Positions 5,664 through 5,758 of a stretch of 5,758 nucleotides of DNA are shown here, piece after piece. Source of the DNA: a bacterium (GTDB lineage: Bacteria; UBA9089; CG2-30-40-21; SBAY01); NCBI GenBank assembly GCA_030018635.1, contig JASEHU010000148.1, forward strand, positions 1 to 5,758. Reading direction: 5' to 3'. A program made the translations under genes and the position numbers. Each line of letters opens with the position of its first letter. The first letter of the stretch is position 1. The notes under the pieces are model-generated. The model did not search any database. It was given only the letters and a program-made list of their open reading frames with translations, and was not told the origin of the DNA.

Positions 5664-5691
5664 GGTAATCGGATTGAACGGATTTATCGGA
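5664..5691. repeat. Degenerate 7-bp repeat after the SNF2 stop codon
   Basis: Units GGTAATC, GGATTGA, ACGGATT and TATCGGA follow the TAG stop by five bases. The first nine bases, GGTAATCGG, equal those at the end of the minus-strand gene in the same sense orientation. The rest of the window to 5758 shows no convincing hairpin terminator and no supportable gene. Confidence 0.45.
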
Positions 5692-5758
5692 TAAGAAAAT
5701 ATCGGGATGGTTCACTCTTGTTTGAAATCTTGCGGTTAAAAAATGGATGTGAAATTTG

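Noticed and set aside
5742..5758. ATGGATGTGAAATTTG as the start of a downstream gene
   Set aside because: Only five codons are visible and there is no ribosome site before the ATG.

Overview
The window comes from an AT-rich bacterial genome and holds two complete, divergently transcribed genes separated by a repeat-packed 552-bp (start-to-start-codon) gap, measured to the upstream GTG of the right-hand gene. Neither gene fixes the taxonomy. The DUF2723-plus-TPR protein, the SNF2 ATPase and the many 7-bp repeat tracts suit an uncultivated groundwater or sediment lineage of the candidate-phylum type. That placement is a guess from repeat style, not a proof.

Left part (1-2244): a 13-bp perfect hairpin sits at the window edge. 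Next comes a minus-strand gene for a GT-C-fold, multi-pass membrane glycosyltransferase of the DUF2723 (GT117/TMEM260-like) family with TPR repeats at its C-terminus. Its coding sequence carries four low-complexity repeat insertions. All four fall in loops that I predict to be cytosolic, and they leave the catalytic-side motifs intact.

Centre (2245-2796): the minus-strand gene has a perfect consensus sigma70-type promoter (TTGACA, 17 bp, TATAAT). A plausible plus-strand promoter serves the right-hand gene. Between the two -35 boxes lie two inverted-repeat elements, each flanked by a perfect 8-bp direct repeat. One is a 200-bp MITE-like element built of four nested palindromes in exact mirror symmetry about position 2472. 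The other is an 88-bp hairpin made of 7-bp repeat units. Removing both elements with one copy of each direct repeat leaves 44 bp between the -35 boxes, so the ancestral layout was probably a compact back-to-back promoter pair.

Right part (2797-5758): a plus-strand SNF2-family helicase/ATPase with all core motifs, then 100 bp with a degenerate 7-bp repeat tract and no clear terminator or gene. The two genes show no functional link; they share only the divergent regulatory region.

The most striking property of the window is that at least six tracts of unrelated sequence keep the same 7-bp period. They occur inside a gene, in its mRNA leader, at its stop codon and in a possibly mobile hairpin.
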